Shown here in pieces: positions 33,599-43,648 of a stretch of 64,000 bases of DNA. Both the position numbers and the translations under genes were made by a program. The DNA is taken from the NCBI GenBank assembly GCA_963817635.1, contig CAWFPR010000002.1:434001-498000 (forward strand). The letters run 5' to 3'. Numbering within the stretch: position 1 is the stretch's first letter; every line of letters begins with the position of its first letter. The notes under the pieces were generated by a model, which did no database searches, was not told the DNA's origin, and was given only the letters and a program-made list of their open reading frames with translations. Origin of the DNA: CAWFPR01 sp963817635. Its GTDB lineage: Bacteria > Acidobacteriota > Vicinamibacteria > Vicinamibacterales > 2-12-FULL-66-21.

Positions 33599-33688
33599 GT
33601 GCGAAAAGCAATGCCGGGCTGGGTGATCGCGGCGCTCGCGCTCCTCGCCATGAGCGACGGCCGCGCCGCCGATACCGACCGGGACTAG
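33599..33688 (+). CDS. 29-residue ORF resembling a secreted micro-peptide
   Basis: A short reading frame starting GTG 33599, 9 bases after a good Shine-Dalgarno AAGGAG (33584-33589). It encodes VRKAMPGWVIAALALLAMSD followed by GRAADTDRD and then TAG. The basic start, hydrophobic core and small residues before a likely cut (GRAA) resemble a signal peptide, leaving almost no mature part. It may be a micro-peptide, a membrane peptide, or the remaining 5' end of a deleted secreted protein. Its stop codon overlaps the stop of the convergent ispH gene within CTAG. The AT-richer region upstream (33393-33583) could hold divergent promoters for this and the Spy-like gene. Confidence 0.4.
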   Translation: MRKAMPGWVIAALALLAMSDGRAADTDRD

Positions 33689-34900
33689 CCGGCCTCCGCC
33701 CCCACCGCGAAGCGTTCCAGCCTCTCGATCACCTGCCCGACGATGTTGTTGGGCGTCGAGGCTCCGGCGGTCAGCCCCACGCTCACAGTTCCGGTGTGAG
33801 GCAGCCAGCCGCGCGTGACGTCCTCGTTCCCCATGGTCGTCGACGGGGCGCCCACCGGCCGATGCCGGATCTCGTCGGCGGAGACCATGCTTTCGGGATC
33901 GGCGATGTGATAGGTGCGCACCTGCTCAGCGCAGATCCGCGCGAGATTGCAGGTATTGCTGCTGTTGTAGCCGCCGACCACCAGCATCAGGTCGAGCCGT
34001 TCGGCGGCCAGCAGGCTCAGCACGGCGTCCTGCCGCTCCTGCGTGGCGCTGCAGATCGTGTCGAAGGTGCGGAAGTGGGCGGCCAGCCCCGCCTCGCCGT
34101 ACCGCTCGCGCATGGCGACGTGGAACATCTCGCCGATCTCGAGCGACTCCGACATCAGCATGGTCGTCTGGTTCGCGCAACCGACCCGCTCGAGATCGCG
34201 ATCCGGATCGAAGCCGGGCGACATCGCGCCTTCGAAGCGCGCCAGGAATTCCTCCCGGTTCCCGCCGCTCCGGATGTACTCGCAGACGATCGCCGCTTCG
34301 GCCCGGTCGAGGACGACAAGATACCGGCCGGCCGGGTACTTCAGCGCCTGGGACGCCGTCGCGCGGGTCTCCTCGTGTTTCATCTTGCCGTGAATCACCG
34401 CCGTGAAGCCGTCCTGTGCGTAGCGGACGACGGCCTTCCAGACGTTGAGCACCGAGCCGCACGTCGTGTCGACCAGCGTGCAGCCCTGCGACGACAACTG
34501 CGCCATCTCGCCCACGGTTACCCCGAAGGCCGGCAGGATCACGACATCGTCCGCGCCCAGCGTGTCGCGGAGTTCGCCGGCATCGGACAGGAACCGGATA
34601 CCGGCCTCGCGCAGTTGATCGTTCACGTGCGGGTTGTGGATGATCTCGCCCGTCAGGAAGACACTGCGTCCCGGGAACCGGCGGCGCGCCTGGTAGGCAT
34701 AGTCGACGGCCCGGTCCACGCCGTAGCAGAAGCCGAATTCCCTCGCGAGGTGCACCGTGAGACGGCCCGAACGGTGGGTGAAGTCGTTGGCGCGAACCTG
34801 TTCGACAATCGCGCTGGCGTAGGCCGCCGACAGCTCACCGGCGACGGCCTCCTTCATGTCGAGGCCTTTGCGGAATATCAGGGGATGGCTGACGGCCACT
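33685..34900 (-). CDS. ispH: 4-hydroxy-3-methylbut-2-enyl diphosphate reductase
   Basis: IspH (LytB) of about 404 residues, the last enzyme of the MEP isoprenoid pathway, reducing HMBPP to IPP and DMAPP with a [4Fe-4S] cluster. Three cluster Cys are visible in EFGFCYGVDRAV, DTTCGSVLNVW and NTCNLARICAE; TGEIIHNPHVND carries the conserved substrate-binding His. It is longer than the E. coli type (316), with an N-terminal extension (SHPLIFRKGLDMKEAVAGE) and an insert, like the long IspH of cyanobacteria and plants. Start GTG 34900 lies 1 base after the anti-sigma stop, so it is coupled to an ECF sigma operon, an unusual setting. Intact frame. Confidence 0.93.
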
Positions 34901-34901
34901 C

Positions 34902-35528
34902 TTACCGCTGCCCGCCGTCGAAGAGCGGCGCGCGCGGAGTGATGGCATCGAGCGCGTGCAACTCGGAGAGCGAGTTGTGCGACACCGACTGGTCGATGGC
35001 CGCCATGAAGGCCGCATCGCTGTCGTTCATCGTGGTGCTGGCTGGCTGAACCCGTGAGGCCGGCCGATCCGGCGCCGGCGGGTTGATGGCGCGAACCTCG
35101 GCCGACGAGGCCCCGCCAATGAGGGCATGACGCACGTCCATCAACTGCCCGACGCCCACGCCGACGATCAGGCCCGCGGCCGCCGCGGCCGCAATCCAGC
35201 GGCGGGCGTGCGACGTGCCGGTGGACAACGGACGCGAGAAGCTCGGGAATGCAATCACTCGGGCCGGCCGCTCCGCCGCGTCGATGCGCCGCAGGATGTG
35301 GGCGTGCTGCGCCGCCAGCCGCTCGGCGGGGAAGGCTTCGTCCGCCTCGTTGACCGCGTCGACCCGCACCTGCGCCAGCCAGGTCGTGAGGGCCTCCATC
35401 CGCGCGCGGCACGACGCGCACTCGGCCAGATGGGGATGCGCCGGCTCGCCGGCACCGTCGGTCCAGATGGCCGCCAGCGCCCCGTCGTCGAGATGCCCGC
35501 CGAGCGAGAGTCGGTTAAGGATGGACAC
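34902..35528 (-). CDS. anti-sigma factor with zinc-finger-like N-terminus
   Basis: Protein of 208 residues. The N-terminal part has PHLAECASCRARMEALTTW, an H-x3-C-x2-C zinc-binding motif of the ZAS (anti-sigma) type, then a helical linker, a membrane helix (RWIAAAAAAGLIVGVGVGQL) and a periplasmic tail with many Ser/Asp. It should bind and silence the ECF sigma factor encoded just upstream; its start ATG 35528 overlaps that gene by 14 bases. The tail has a Pro/Ala-rich stretch and ends LFDGGQR. Intact frame. Confidence 0.85.
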   Translation of the reverse strand: MSILNRLSLGGHLDDGALAAIWTDGAGEPAHPHLAECASCRARMEALTTWLAQVRVDAVNEADEAFPAERLAAQHAHILRRIDAAERPARVIAFPSFSRPLSTGTSHARRWIAAAAAAGLIVGVGVGQLMDVRHALIGGASSAEVRAINPPAPDRPASRVQPASTTMNDSDAAFMAAIDQSVSHNSLSELHALDAITPRAPLFDGGQR

Positions 35529-36180
35529 GGTGTTTCTCCCCGGTAGTCCGCTCGTGCATCGAGTTCCCGAGCAGCGTCCTCAGCTTGCGAATGGCCCGGA
35601 ACAGGTGCACGCGAACCGTCGATTCGTTCAGACCCGTCAGTGCACTCACCTCGCGCGACGTGCAGCCTTCGTAATGACTCAGCATGAAGACTGACCGCTG
35701 CCGTTCGGGCAGTTTGGCGAGCGCGTCGGCCAGTTCCCGGCGCCGCTCGCGCGCGAGCAGCTGATCCTCCGGGGACGGGCCACGCCCGGGTGTCCGCTCG
35801 GCGAAATCCCGCTCGCCCCCGGGCCCTTCCGGCATCGGCGCAATCCAGCGTTCGCGACGCGTCCTGGCCTTGATGCGGTCCAGGCATCCGTTGATGAGGA
35901 TGCGCGTGAACCAGACCTCGAAGGGCAGTTCCTCGCGGAACGACGCCAGATGCGAATAGGCCTTGACGAAGGCGTCCTGCACGGCTTCGTCGGCTTCCGC
36001 GGCATCACGCATGTAGTGAAACGCGATACGCGATGCCCGCCGCTGGTGCCTGGCCACCAGCTCGGCATATCGCTCCCGCGCCTCGGCGTGACGGCCGTCG
36101 GCCTGCGCCGCCTTGACAGCGGAGGCCGCAGCGGCGTCCGCTTCGCGCCCGCTCAGGCCGGCCGCTTGAGCTCCTGTCAT
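35515..36180 (-). CDS. ECF-type RNA polymerase sigma factor
   Basis: Sigma factor of 221 residues. After a 30-residue Ala-rich leader it has region 2 (IAFHYMRDAAEADEAVQDAF, then WFTRILINGCLDRIKARTRR) and region 4 (GCTSREVSALTGLNESTVRV with the helix-turn-helix). The linker between them is acidic/Gly-rich (PMPEGPGGERDFAERTPGRG). It heads an operon with its anti-sigma factor and ispH. The region upstream of ATG 36180 is dominated by the 35-bp tandem array, so its promoter is either within or next to that array. Intact frame. Confidence 0.92.
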   Translation of the reverse strand: MTGAQAAGLSGREADAAAASAVKAAQADGRHAEARERYAELVARHQRRASRIAFHYMRDAAEADEAVQDAFVKAYSHLASFREELPFEVWFTRILINGCLDRIKARTRRERWIAPMPEGPGGERDFAERTPGRGPSPEDQLLARERRRELADALAKLPERQRSVFMLSHYEGCTSREVSALTGLNESTVRVHLFRAIRKLRTLLGNSMHERTTGEKHRVHP

Positions 36181-36215
36181 AGTTACGCCACAACTTCCAG
36201 GGACGTTTCACCCGC

Positions 36216-36460
36216 CTTCGCCGCTTTGCGGCTTCGGCGAGGCAGGCTCGCTTCGCCGCTTTGCGGCTTCGGCGAGGCAGGCTCGCTTCGCCGCTTTGCG
36301 GCTTCGGCGAGGCAGGCTCGCTTCGCCGCTTCGCGGCTTCGGCGAGGCAGGCTCGCTCGGCGGCTTTGCCGCTTCGGCAGGCAGGCCCGCTAGGCGGCTT
36401 TGCCGCTTCGGCAGGCAGGCCCGCTAGGCGGCTTCGCCGCTTCGGCAGGCGCTTCGGCCA
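36216..36460. repeat. tandem array of 35-bp and 34-bp units
   Basis: Four copies of a 35-base unit (CTTCGCCGCTTTGCGGCTTC onward, ending GGCGAGGCAGGCTCG) start at 36216, 36251, 36286 and 36321; the fourth has one change. From 36359 two copies of a related 34-base unit (GGCGGCTTTGCCGCTTCGGC onward) and a partial third follow, to about 36450. Units contain small inverted repeats (CCGC..GCGG and GCCG..CGGC). The array fills the region between the divergent ECF sigma and DUF4159 genes; the remaining bases hold CATCCTCATTATAAAGGGCC, a possible promoter region, just before the DUF4159 start. Confidence 0.9.
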
Positions 36461-36495
36461 TCCTCATTATAAAGGGCCGGGTAGAATGGGCGCAC

Positions 36496-37146
36496 GTGAA
36501 CAGTACGCCACAGGGCCGCCCCCGGGGCTCCGAGTTCGTCTTCGCCCGCCTGCGGTACGATTCCGGAGACTGGGACTATAACCCGAAGGTCGCCGCCAAC
36601 ATCCTGAATTCCGTGGTGGAATACACGTCGATCCGGACGTATCCGGACGAAGTCATCATCCCTCCCTCGTCCGATGAACTCCTCGCGTTCCCGTTCCTGT
36701 TCATGACCGGGCACAAACTCGTGCGCTTCGGCGCAGCCGAGCGCGACCGCCTCCGGCGATTCGTGGAGCAGGGCGGCCTCCTCTTCTCGGACGACTGCAA
36801 CCACGACGTCAACGGGCTCTACGCGCGGAGTTTCGAGGAAGAAATGCTGCGGATCTTCGGCCAGGCCGGTCGAATGCCCAAATTACCAGCCGGTCACGCT
36901 CTCTATCACAGCTTTTTTGCGTTTCCCGACGGGCCGCCGTCCACGAGCCATGAGTTGAACGGCTGGGGAGACGACATCGTGCACGACTACCTGCGCGCGG
37001 TCGAGCTGGGAGGGCGGGTCGGCGTGCTGTACAGCAACAAGGACTACGGGTGCGAGTGGGACTACGATTGGCGCAACAAGCGCTTCCAGCGCGAGGACAA
37101 CACCCGATTCGGCGTGAACGTCGTCGTGTACTCCATGACAGGCTGA
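36496..37146 (+). CDS. DUF4159-family protein
   Basis: Protein of about 216 residues with a compact alpha/beta fold: FVFARLRYDSGDWDYNPKVA, IRTYPDEVIIPPSSDELLAF, PFLFMTGHKLVRF and a flexible GGLLFSDDCNHDVNGLYARS segment. DUF4159 proteins have a glutamine-amidotransferase-like (ThuA-type) fold; the chemistry is unknown and the family often lies near cell-envelope or gliding genes. Start GTG 36496 follows the tandem array and a CATTATAAAGG sequence that could be its promoter. It ends convergently with the SpoIID-like gene. Intact frame. Confidence 0.8.
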   Translation: MNSTPQGRPRGSEFVFARLRYDSGDWDYNPKVAANILNSVVEYTSIRTYPDEVIIPPSSDELLAFPFLFMTGHKLVRFGAAERDRLRRFVEQGGLLFSDDCNHDVNGLYARSFEEEMLRIFGQAGRMPKLPAGHALYHSFFAFPDGPPSTSHELNGWGDDIVHDYLRAVELGGRVGVLYSNKDYGCEWDYDWRNKRFQREDNTRFGVNVVVYSMTG

Positions 37147-37170
37147 GCCACGCCCGGAGGCTCTCGCCGG

Positions 37171-38136
37171 TCAGTCGAGGGTGACGAGCCTCGTGCCGGG
37201 GTAGTAGTGCTGGAGGACTGCCGGGACCGCGCCGCCAGCCCGGATGCGCGCCAGCGCGCCGGCCTGGCAGAGCCCGACGCCGTGGCCGAAGCCCCGGCCT
37301 TCGAAGTACAGCCGGTCACGGTTGCGGCGGACGTCGAACCATGTGCTCTTGATCGTTCGCGCGCCGAGGGCGTGGCTGAGCACCTCCCGCAGGACTTCGC
37401 CGCTGACGATCCGGTCGCGGCCCGCGTGCAGGGCGACGCGCTCGGCACGGCCGGCCTCGTCGCGGTCGAGCACCGTCATCCCGTCGAGCCGATTGCCGAC
37501 CTGGGTTCGCGAGTCGGTGTTGAGGGCGGCGCGGACGTCGGCCATCGTTGCGTCGTACCGCCACGTGGCGTGCGCGTTCGTGGCGGGGCCATCGTCCGGA
37601 AGACTCACCAGGTAAGACTGTTCGGGACCACCCCAGACGGCGGACGCCCGGCTCGTGCGCCCGCCGCAGTCCGCATGGAAGAGTGCGTCGGCCGGCGCAT
37701 CATCGAACCAGAGGACCTGTCCACGGGTGCGGGCCACGGCTCCGGCGGCCGCCGCCGCCCACCGCGAGGTCAACAGGCGTCCGGGCTGAAAGAGCTGGCA
37801 ATGCGTGGTGGAGCAGAGGTCGTAGCCATCCGGAGCGTGGCGCGACAGGTGGGCCACCGCATACGTGCGGCTGATGACGGCCTGCACCTCGAACATCCGT
37901 TCGACGACCGCGGAGTCGCCAGAGGCCGGAGCGAATTCGGAGAGGATCGTCGCCTCGACGTAGTCCTCGAGCGCGACGCGCTGAATCGCGTTCGTGCCGC
38001 CATCGCTCACCTGCACGCGCACGACGCCGGGCGCTGCGGCCCTCGGCGACGGCAGCGCGGGCCGCGCGGAGGGGGCCGAACAGCCCGCCGCTCCGATCGC
38101 CAGGAGCGACATGACGGCGTAGGGCGACACATTCAT
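37171..38136 (-). CDS. SpoIID/LytB-domain lipoprotein
   Basis: Protein of about 321 residues with a lipoprotein signal (SLLAIGAAGC lipobox) and the SpoIID (LytB) domain: ALEDYVEATILSEFAP, MFEVQAVISRTYAVAH, ALFHADCGGRTS and the C-terminal GFGHGVGLCQAGA. SpoIID is a peptidoglycan lytic transglycosylase in spore formers; similar domains in Gram-negatives (amidase enhancer/LytB type) are thought to bind or trim denuded glycan in the periplasm. Divergent from the NtrC-type regulator gene with only 75 bases between starts. A larger open frame covering it and the next gene's reverse strand is spurious. Intact frame. Confidence 0.87.
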   Translation of the reverse strand: MNVSPYAVMSLLAIGAAGCSAPSARPALPSPRAAAPGVVRVQVSDGGTNAIQRVALEDYVEATILSEFAPASGDSAVVERMFEVQAVISRTYAVAHLSRHAPDGYDLCSTTHCQLFQPGRLLTSRWAAAAAGAVARTRGQVLWFDDAPADALFHADCGGRTSRASAVWGGPEQSYLVSLPDDGPATNAHATWRYDATMADVRAALNTDSRTQVGNRLDGMTVLDRDEAGRAERVALHAGRDRIVSGEVLREVLSHALGARTIKSTWFDVRRNRDRLYFEGRGFGHGVGLCQAGALARIRAGGAVPAVLQHYYPGTRLVTLD

Positions 38137-38211
38137 GTACTCGGTTATCGGCGGGAGCGGCTGTAAACTTAGGGCGCCGTGCCATCGAGCCGTGCCGAAC
38201 GCTGATCCCAT

Positions 38212-39557
38212 ATGTCCCGCATCCTGGTCATCGACGACGACGAGGCCGTGCGCGAGAGCGTCCATCGCATCCTGCGCTCGGCCGGCTACTCCGTGCAGAC
38301 GGCCGCCAGCGGTGAAGCGGGGCTCGAACTGGCGCGCGGCGGAGCCTTCGACGTGATCCTCTCGGACTTGCGGATGCCCGGGATTTCGGGCGTCGATGTC
38401 CTGCGTCACCTCCGGGAGATGCGCGTGGACTCGTCGTTCATCGTAATGACGGGGTTCGGCACCGTGGACACCGCCGTCGAGTCGATGAAGCTCGGCGCCA
38501 TCGACTTCGTGCAGAAGCCCTTCTTCCGCGACGAACTCCTGATGCGTGTGCGGGCGGCCGCCGAACGACGCCAGCTCACGCGGCAGGTCGACCTCCTCCA
38601 GCGGCAGATGCGGCCCGGCGGCACGCTCGAGGCCCTGGTGGGCCCGAGTCCGGTCATGCAGAAGGTCCGGGACGCCATCGCGCGCGCGGCCGCAGCACCC
38701 GGCACCGTGCTGATCACCGGCGAGACCGGTACGGGTAAGGAACTGGCGGCACGCGCGGTTCATGCCGGCAGCACTCGCGCCGATCGGCCGCTGGTCACCC
38801 TGAATTGCGCGGCGCTGTCCGAGTCGCTGCTCGACAACGAGTTGTTCGGGCACGCACGCGGGGCGTTCACCGGCGCGTCGGTGGCGCGCCCCGGGCTCGT
38901 GGAGCACGCGTCGGGCGGCACGCTCTTTCTCGACGAAATCGGGACCATGTCGAGTGGCCTTCAGGCCAAGCTGCTCCGGGCTCTCGAAATGGGCGAGGTG
39001 CGGCGCATCGGCGAGAATGCAACGCGCCAGGTAGATGTGCGGTTCGTCGCGGCGACGAACCTCGATCTCGATGGCTCGGTCGCCGCCGGCGAGTTCCGCA
39101 AGGACCTCTACTACCGGCTGAACCTTCACCGCGTGCACATGCCGCCGCTGCGCGAACGCCCCGGAGACATACACTACGCTCGTCGAGCATTTCCTGCGCC
39201 AGTACGCCGGCTCCGGTGTCACGGGCTGTTCCGACGAGGCGTGGGCGCTCCTGGAAGTGGTACGACTATCCCGGCAACGTGCGGCAGCTCGAGCATCTCG
39301 TGCAGCGGGCGATCGCCATCGCCCGCGGGCCGCTGCTCGAGCGCGACGATTTTCCCGAGGAGTTGTGCGCCGCCAGGCCGGCGGCCCAGCCGGCGGAGGG
39401 GAGCGTGGCTGCCGCCCGCGGGCGCGCCGAGCGCGAGATGGTCGCCGGCGCCCTCGTTCGCCACCATGGTGAAGTCGGCGCCGCCGCCAGGGACCTCCAG
39501 ATCAGCCGCACCACCATGTGGCGGCTGATGAAGAAGTTCGGCCTCTCCGAACGATGA
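38212..39557 (+). CDS. NtrC-family sigma-54 response regulator (frame breaks near 39172 and 39253)
   Basis: Regulator of about 448 residues: receiver (ILVIDDDEAVRESV, Asp in VILSDLRMPG, Lys in FVQKPFF), AAA+ sigma-54 activation domain (Walker A GETGTGKELAAR, loop GAFTGA, Walker B TLFLDEIGTM, arginine-finger segment RKDLYYRLN) and a C-terminal Fis-type helix-turn-helix (GEVGAAARDLQISRTTMWRL). The intact GAFTGA loop indicates true sigma-54 activation. Two one-base breaks cut the segment between the AAA+ domain and its lid (GDI to TLVEHFLRQY, then WALLE to WYDYPGNVRQL). The hybrid kinase 250 bases downstream is the probable partner. Confidence 0.9.
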
Positions 39558-39810
39558 GGCCGCCGGCGCGCGGCCCGGCGTCGGTATCGTCCGCCGGACC
39601 CGTGCGCGGCTGTTTCAGATTTGCAACTGCTGTGCGTTCCTTGCGTGCAACGCGCACACGGATCCGGTCGATGTCGCGCGCGCGCACCTCCCGCTAAGCT
39701 GTTGACCCGCCTCGATCTTGTCCGCACACGTGGGCCGTGAGCGGTTTCGGCCCGCCTCTTGCGGTATGGAGTGCGCCGGGCGCTTGTCCGGTAGGCCAGA
39801 CTCATGATGA

Positions 39811-42212
39811 ATGCCGTCTCGCTTGCTGATCGTGGAGGACCACCACCGCCTGTGCCTGGACGTATCCCGGGCCGGGCCGTCGCGCGGCTACCGCATCACC
39901 TGTGCCGCGTCGCTGGCGGAAACATCCGCCGTCCTCGACCGGGTCGCGATCGACGCGGCGCTGGTCGACCTCGGCGTCGGGGCCGATTCGGGCTTCGACG
40001 TGATGGGCCTGCTCAAGGCGCGTGCGCCCGACGCTGAGATCGTCGTCATCTCCGATTCGACGTCGCTGGCCTCCGCCATCCGTTCGCACGAGATGTCGGC
40101 GTTTGCGTTCGTGCAGAAGCCGTTTGCCGACGAGCAGCTGTTCTCGACGCTCGAGCGCGCGGTCGAACGGCGCCGCATGAATCTCGACAACCGGCGGCTC
40201 GTCTGGGAGCTTCAGACGATCAACGAAATCGCCGACGGGATTGCCGCGTTGCTCGACCTGCGGCCGGTGCTGACGGGCGCGCTGCAGAGAGTGGTCCGCG
40301 CGATGTCGGCCTTCGGCGGGTCGATTCGCCTGAAGGACGAGCGCGCCGGCCGGTTCGAAGTCGAGGCGACCATTGGCCACGACGCGATCGCGCAACTGCG
40401 GACCAGCGCAGGGATCCGCGTGACCCGCCCGAGCGATCAGGTCATTGCCACCAGCGCGGCGTGCGTCATCGACGATTTCGCCGTCTACGGCGATGTCGAT
40501 CCGGCCGACCTTCCGGTGCGGAGCGCGATCAGCGTGCCGATGCGCGCGGGGGACGAGCTGCTCGGGACGCTCTCGATCGGGTCGGCTGCGCCGCACCGCT
40601 TCACGCCGGCAGACCAGCGCCTGCTGTCGATCGTCGCGGGCCAGATCTCGGTCGCCGTGCAGTACGCACGGCTGCACGACACGGTCTGCCGGGCCAAGCG
40701 CGAGTGGGAGCGTACGTTCGACGCGATCAACGATCCGATCGCGGTCTTCGACAGCGACGAACGCCTGTTGCGCGGCAATCAGGCGCTGGCCGTGCACCTC
40801 GGCCAGCGCGTCACAGACGTGCGGGGCAAGACATGCCGCGAAATCTGGTCGTGCGTCGAAACGTGCGAAGAGTGCCCGATCCGGCGTCCGCTGAACAGCG
40901 ACAGCTGCCGGAGCGAAATCACGCGTCCGGACGGTCAGATTTTCAGCATCACGGCGTTTCCGGTCACCGGCGGAGCGGACCGCGCCTCGGTCGTCCAGGT
41001 TGCCCACAACGTCACGGAGGAAATCCGGAACGCGCGCAAACTCCAGCAGATGAGCGACGATCTCGCGCAGGCCAATGCGCGGTCGATGGCCGCGCTCGAG
41101 CGTCTGAAGTCGACGCAGGCCCAGCTCCTCCAGGCTGAAAAACTGTCGGCGGTCGGGCAGCTGGTCGCCGGTGTGGCGCACGAGCTGAACAATCCGCTGA
41201 CGAGCGTCATCGGCTACGCGCAGCTGCTCGAAGAGGAACTGCGCGACGGACCGAACAGCCCGGGCGCGCGGCCGGCCGCCGAGGTTGCGCGGGATCTGCA
41301 CCGGATCGCCGAGGAGTCCGAGCGTGCGGCCCGCATCGTCCGCAACCTGCTGGCATTCGCCCGGCGCCAGTCCGCCGAACGCGCGCCCCGGGATGTCGCC
41401 GACCTGTTCGCGCGCGTCCTCGCGCTGCGGTCGTACGAGCTGCGCCTGAGCAATGTGGAACTCGAGACGGAGTTCGTTCCGGGCCTGCCGCCGGTCGTGG
41501 TGGACGCGAGCCAGCTGCAGCAGGCACTGCTCAACCTGTTGCTGAACGCTGAACGGGCGATGCGCGGCCGCGACCATTGCCGTCTCCATGTCGGGACGCG
41601 CTACGACGAGGCCGCCGCGACGGTGGAGATGTTCGTGACGGACACCGGCCACGGCATCGACCCGGCGAACCTGACGCGCATCTTCGATCCGTTCTTCACG
41701 ACCCGCGACGTCGGCGACGGCACGGGGCTCGGCCTCAGTATCTGCTACGGCATCGTGCGCGATCACGGCGGCCAGATCCTGGTCGACAGCCGTGTGGATG
41801 CCGGGACGACGTTTTCCGTGCTGCTGCCGGCGCGCGTCGAGACGCCGGCGGCTGACGAGCGGGTCCTCGTCGCCCACGGCGAGAGCGGCCAGCGCGAGTA
41901 CGTCGCGGCGGCGCTCAGCGGGTGGGGCTACAACGTGGTGACGGCTGGTACCACCGGCGAAGCGCTCGACGCCTGGCGCACCCACACGCTGCAGTGCGGA
42001 TTCGTCGACGGGGCGCTGCTCGCCTCCGATCTCGGGACATGGCGCGCGGCGCGCGCGGCGCACGCCGAGTGTCCACTCGTGGTCATTTCGCTTGGTGGCG
42101 AAGAGGGCGAGGTGGAGCGGTTCGGACGCGAGTGTGCCAGCGCCGTCCTCACGCCACCGTTCCAGTTGCGGGCCCTGAGGGCGGCGGTTCGCGCGGTTTC
42201 CAAGGAGTGCGT

Positions 42213-42216
<4 letters not shown>
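39811..42216 (+). CDS. hybrid sensor histidine kinase: REC-GAF-PAS-HisKA-HATPase-pseudoREC
   Basis: Soluble kinase of 801 residues without membrane segments. An N-terminal receiver (LLIVEDHH, Asp in AALVDLGVG, Lys in FVQKPFA) leads to a GAF-like domain (about 135-285), a PAS domain with a Cys cluster (CREIWSCVETCEECP) near residues 345-370, HisKA with the H-box VAGVAHELNNPLTSVIGYAQ, and a HATPase (DTGHGIDPANLT, GTGLGLSICYGIV). The last 120 residues look like a second receiver but lack the acidic pair (VLVAHGESGQ) and the Lys (TPPFQL), so it is degenerate. It starts ATG 39811 and overlaps the next regulator (ATGA), a coupled pair. Intact frame. Confidence 0.92.
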
Positions 42217-43646
<1,430 letters not shown>

Positions 43647-43648
43647 AT

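Noticed and set aside
36216..36460. CRISPR array
   Set aside because: Units abut directly with no unique spacers, and there are no cas genes.
37171..39222. A 683-codon minus-strand frame extending the SpoIID-like protein
   Set aside because: The N-terminal 360 codons are antisense to the NtrC-type regulator; the lipoprotein signal at ATG 38136 marks the real start.
39558..39810. A sigma-54 promoter before the hybrid kinase
   Set aside because: GG and GC pairs near 39605-39625 do not have the required 10-base spacing; no gene or clear signal is seen in this 253-base gap.
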